Source of the DNA: a bacterium 0.1xD8-71
GTDB taxonomy: Bacteria > Bacillota > Clostridia > Lachnospirales > Lachnospiraceae
NCBI GenBank assembly: GCA_003612405.1
Contig: RAYR01000001.1
Span: forward strand, 244,257-308,256
Direction of reading: 5' to 3'
Length of the DNA: 64,000 nucleotides
This document shows, one piece after another, positions 61,619 to 64,000 of this stretch. The position numbers and the translations under genes are program-made. The notes under the pieces are model-generated. The model did not search any database and was not told the DNA's origin. It saw only the letters and a list, made by a program, of their open reading frames with translations. Numbering within the stretch: position 1 is the stretch's first letter; every line of letters starts with the position of its first letter.

Positions 61619-61963
61619 CTACTCTTCTACATGCTCCATGCCCATGCTGAGAATCAGCTTGATATGTTCGTCATCCAGGGAATAAAAGACGGATTTTCCT
61701 TCCCTGCGGAATTTTACCAGTTTGGATGTCTTTAAAATCCGCAGCTGATGACTGACCGACGACTGACTTAGATTCAACAGTCTTGCAATATCATTGACGC
61801 ACAATTCCGTCTCAAACATGGCGTATAGAATCTTGATTCTGGTAGAATCCCCAAAAACCTTAAAAAGTTCCGCCAGATCATAAAGCACTTCGTCTGCTGG
61901 CTGTCTGTCCAGTACCGTTTTAAGCAGTTCTTCATGGTCTTCCAGATATTCCTTTTCTTCCAT
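61619..61963 (-). CDS. ArsR/SmtB family metal-sensing repressor
   Basis: A 114-residue repressor: HTH at about 52-80 (ELCVNDIARLLNLSQSSVSHQLR). The C-terminal helix carries Asp98, His100, His111 and Glu114, matching the alpha5 zinc site spacing of CzrA (Asp84, His86, His97, His100), with Glu in the last place. The alpha3 Cys-x-Cys site is incomplete (one Cys, ELCVND). ATG 61963 is chosen with AAAGG upstream; ATG 61996 has no ribosome binding site and lies in the operator. It probably controls itself and the HMA gene. Confidence 0.9.
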   Translation of the reverse strand: MEEKEYLEDHEELLKTVLDRQPADEVLYDLAELFKVFGDSTRIKILYAMFETELCVNDIARLLNLSQSSVSHQLRILKTSKLVKFRREGKSVFYSLDDEHIKLILSMGMEHVEE

Positions 61964-61993
61964 TTTATGAATACCTTTCTCTTTGTGATTCAA

Positions 61994-62015
61994 CATATGT
62001 TTATTTGTTCATATT
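61994..62015 (-). promoter_or_regulatory. ArsR-family operator
   Basis: On the minus strand, ATATGAACA-AAT-AAACATAT is an imperfect inverted repeat of the type bound by CzrA/CadC-like repressors (TATGAACA half sites). It starts at the -10 element of the arsR promoter, so a bound repressor would block transcription. Confidence 0.75.
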
Positions 62016-62041
62016 ATAATATTATATTTTCCCAGTGTCAA
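62013..62041 (-). promoter_or_regulatory. full-consensus promoter of arsR-HMA
   Basis: TTGACA (62036-62041), exact 17-bp spacer, TATAAT (62013-62018) on the minus strand: twelve of twelve consensus positions. Such a strong promoter fits one that a repressor keeps closed. Confidence 0.93.
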
Positions 62042-62069
62042 TATTTTTTGATATGTATTTGAAAGTAAC

Positions 62070-62100
62070 AAAAAAGAGGCCGCAACATATGGCCCCTTTT
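62070..62100 (-). terminator. rho-independent terminator after the MCP gene
   Basis: On the minus strand, a stem AAGGGGCC / GGCCTCTT with nine-base loop is followed by a T-run (about 62070-62075). It separates the chemoreceptor gene from the arsR promoter. Confidence 0.8.
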
Positions 62101-62121
62101 CCCGTTTTCAAAAACAAAATT

Positions 62122-63837
62122 TTAAAGCTTAAAGAAAGCAACTTCCTCTTCCAGACTTACTGCCATATCCTTCAACTCCCGGGCGGCTTCTGCAAGCAGA
62201 TTGATGGTTGCATTAAGTTCCTGCATGGATGCTGTCGTCTGCTCTGTGGATGCTGCATTTTCCTCAGATACCGCAGATAAACTCTGGATAACATCCACGA
62301 CCTTACCTCTTTCAGAATCACATTCACCGGCCTGGTCATGAATCAGACGGGACTCCTTCATGGAACTGTCAATGCCGTTGCTCACATCGCTGAATTTCTC
62401 TTTGGTCTGATCCAGTTTCTTTTGCTGCTCTGTGATGATCTCATTTACTTCATTCATGACTTTCACAGACGCCTCGGAATCCAGGGTCAGCTGATGAATA
62501 ATATCTTCTATCGTCTTGGTAGACTGTGCGGAATCCTCAGACAGCTTGGAAATCTGGGTGGCAACCACAGAGAAACCTCGGCCTGCCTCCCCTGCTCTGG
62601 CGGCTTCGATGCTCGCATTTAAGGCCAGCAGACTTGTCTCACTGGCTATGGATGCGATCAGACTAACCGCTTCCTGAATTCTTGTGACGGATTCATTGGT
62701 GGTATGTACAGATACTTCAATTTTCTTAATCGCCTCTGTGGTCTTGTCATTGGATGCACTTAACTCATGAATAATCTGTTCGGACTCCGTATCGGCCTGA
62801 TGCATCTGTCCGGACAACTGGTCCAGTTCCTGCACACTGTCCACAATTTTTTCAATCAGGATTCCCATATTGGTGATTTGCAGAGTGGCCGACTCAATAT
62901 CCTCCGCCATGGATACGGCACCTTTGGAAATATCTTCCACTGCGGTGCTGATCTCATCTGCCGTTGTGGAGGACTGTGACGCCATGGATTCCAGGGAATC
63001 CCCCTTTACCATCAAGGTGCTGGTATTCTGTTTGATGCTGCCGATAATCTCCTGTAATTTGTCAAGAAGGGATTGGACAGCGCGCCCCATAACACCCAGT
63101 TCATCCTTTCTCTTTAACATTCTTTCACTGACCTGCAGGTTCAGATTACCTTCCGCCAGAGATAACAGAATCTCCTCGGACTGTACGATCACCTTTGCCA
63201 ATGCCCTTGCTATGCGGATACATACAATCTGGGCAACAATCAGGATAAATATGGCAATGCCCAGAATCATCATCGTGCTTTTGTTAATCTCAGCCGCCGC
63301 TTCTGTGGCCGGCTGTCCGGCAAATACCATACCCACACATTTACCGTTGGCATTAAATGCCGGCATATAGAAAGCATAGTACTTTTCACCATTGATAATG
63401 ACATCGCTGGTCTCATAAGTTTTGCCGCCATTAATCACTGTTGAAATGACACTGTCAGATGCTTTGGTTCCCAGAATACGTTCTCCTGTTGTCTTGTCAC
63501 GCAAAGAAGTGGCACGCCTGGTATCTCCATAAAAAATAGTGACATCCGCACTGGATCCCTTTACGAAATTGTCGATGACTTCCTCATGCTCCGTTACACA
63601 GTAATCACCCTTATACAGGGTATCACCATCCATGCGGTAATCACCGGGATCAATAGCCTCATAGGCTGCATAGACACTCTGACACAGATTTTCCAATCCT
63701 TCCATGGTGGAATCCTGTACCAGGTCACGCATTTTGCCAATGGAATAGAACGTAACTACGAGTACCATAATGACCATCGGAATTGCACACAGCATGATAA
63801 GCTGTGCCATGACACCTAATTTTTTCTTGTCTTTCAT
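62122..63837 (-). CDS. methyl-accepting chemotaxis protein
   Basis: A 571-residue chemoreceptor: N-terminal helix (about 13-32), an extracellular Cache-like sensor (about 35-175, with the [18 protein letters not shown] pattern), second membrane helix (about 187-208), HAMP, and a cytoplasmic signalling domain with the hairpin tip [21 protein letters not shown]. It has no C-terminal NWETF-type tail. It senses a small molecule and signals to CheA, whose genes are not here. Start is supported by AGGAGAAAAG. Confidence 0.93.
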   Translation of the reverse strand: MKDKKKLGVMAQLIMLCAIPMVIMVLVVTFYSIGKMRDLVQDSTMEGLENLCQSVYAAYEAIDPGDYRMDGDTLYKGDYCVTEHEEVIDNFVKGSSADVTIFYGDTRRATSLRDKTTGERILGTKASDSVISTVINGGKTYETSDVIINGEKYYAFYMPAFNANGKCVGMVFAGQPATEAAAEINKSTMMILGIAIFILIVAQIVCIRIARALAKVIVQSEEILLSLAEGNLNLQVSERMLKRKDELGVMGRAVQSLLDKLQEIIGSIKQNTSTLMVKGDSLESMASQSSTTADEISTAVEDISKGAVSMAEDIESATLQITNMGILIEKIVDSVQELDQLSGQMHQADTESEQIIHELSASNDKTTEAIKKIEVSVHTTNESVTRIQEAVSLIASIASETSLLALNASIEAARAGEAGRGFSVVATQISKLSEDSAQSTKTIEDIIHQLTLDSEASVKVMNEVNEIITEQQKKLDQTKEKFSDVSNGIDSSMKESRLIHDQAGECDSERGKVVDVIQSLSAVSEENAASTEQTTASMQELNATINLLAEAARELKDMAVSLEEEVAFFKL

Positions 63838-64000
63838 ACACTTTTCTCCTGTTTCTCTAAGTATCCTATCGCCCTATACCTGATCATAAAAGGAGAGTTT
63901 TCTCCTTTCCCCATATAAACACATTAGGCGTTTGCGAAACGCCAAAAGCCGCATAAATACAGCATTTTTTTGTTGACAAAATAAAATATCTCCTCAAGGT

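Noticed and set aside
63838..64000. A sigma-28 flagellar promoter upstream of the chemoreceptor gene
   Set aside because: A GGCGATAG resembles the -10 box but no TAAA lies at the right distance. A small GGCGTTT/AAACGCC palindrome (63935-63951) is there, with no clear role.

Overview
The window looks like a chromosomal segment of an anaerobic, spore-forming Clostridia member, most probably a Lachnospiraceae-type gut bacterium. Lineage markers include an L27 ribosomal protein with a cleavable N-terminal extension beside its protease Prp, the sporulation membrane protein YlbJ, HisZ-dependent histidine biosynthesis, the TIGR03960/TIGR03936 radical-SAM pair next to an RNase G/E, and Gram-positive families (RecU, YqeK, RsfS, RibU). 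Nearly every gene reads on the minus strand. Plus-strand genes are the partial ribU, a DUF378 protein, a membrane glycosyltransferase-like protein, ylbJ and a GGDEF protein. I see no tRNA, rRNA, transposase, prophage or CRISPR array.

Layout: 1-3.1 kb is an assorted edge (ribU end, DUF378, polytopic membrane protein, LytTR regulator). 3.2-17.3 kb is the conserved growth/ribosome cluster read leftward: TIGR03960 radical SAM, DUF2344, MerR-YbjQ, RNase G/E, Nudix, lspA, a hybrid histidine kinase with a CheY-like regulator, L21-prp-L27, obg, yhbY, nadD, yqeK, rsfS. 17.9-23.3 kb is a corrinoid/tetrapyrrole metal-uptake operon (lipoprotein CbiK, lipoprotein solute-binding protein, FecCD permease, ATPase) under a cobalamin riboswitch with promoter and terminator. 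23.3-29.3 kb is a partial his operon (hisZ, hisG, a SIMPL protein, hisD, hisB, and a HisF-like/HisI/HisE fusion). 29.3-35.1 kb holds recU, a pseudouridine synthase, small unknowns, an SDR enzyme, YgiQ and a HAD hydrolase. 35.1-43.7 kb holds ylbJ, a cell-wall amidase, a coiled-coil protein, coaD, rsmD and topoisomerase IV parC/parE. 43.8-46.5 kb has a possible nuclease-like unknown, a diguanylate cyclase and a leu-linked unknown. 46.5-60.4 kb has leuCD, a two-component system with a GT4 and DedA protein, a TetR regulator, and ilvC-ilvN-ilvN-ilvB-metH. The right end has a lipoprotein, an ArsR-HMA pair and a chemotaxis receptor.

Functionally the window joins translation and ribosome assembly, branched-chain amino acid and histidine synthesis, B12-dependent methionine synthesis, B12-riboswitch-controlled uptake, and envelope and signalling functions. 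The most unusual points are: a lipid-anchored sirohydrochlorin chelatase heading a cobalamin-riboswitch transporter operon; a HisA/HisF-like barrel without its catalytic aspartates fused to HisIE; a SIMPL protein embedded in the his operon; two tandem ilvN genes; tandem-hairpin units placed right after stop codons; and several very clean operators (a MerR 19-bp-spacer promoter and an ArsR promoter/operator).
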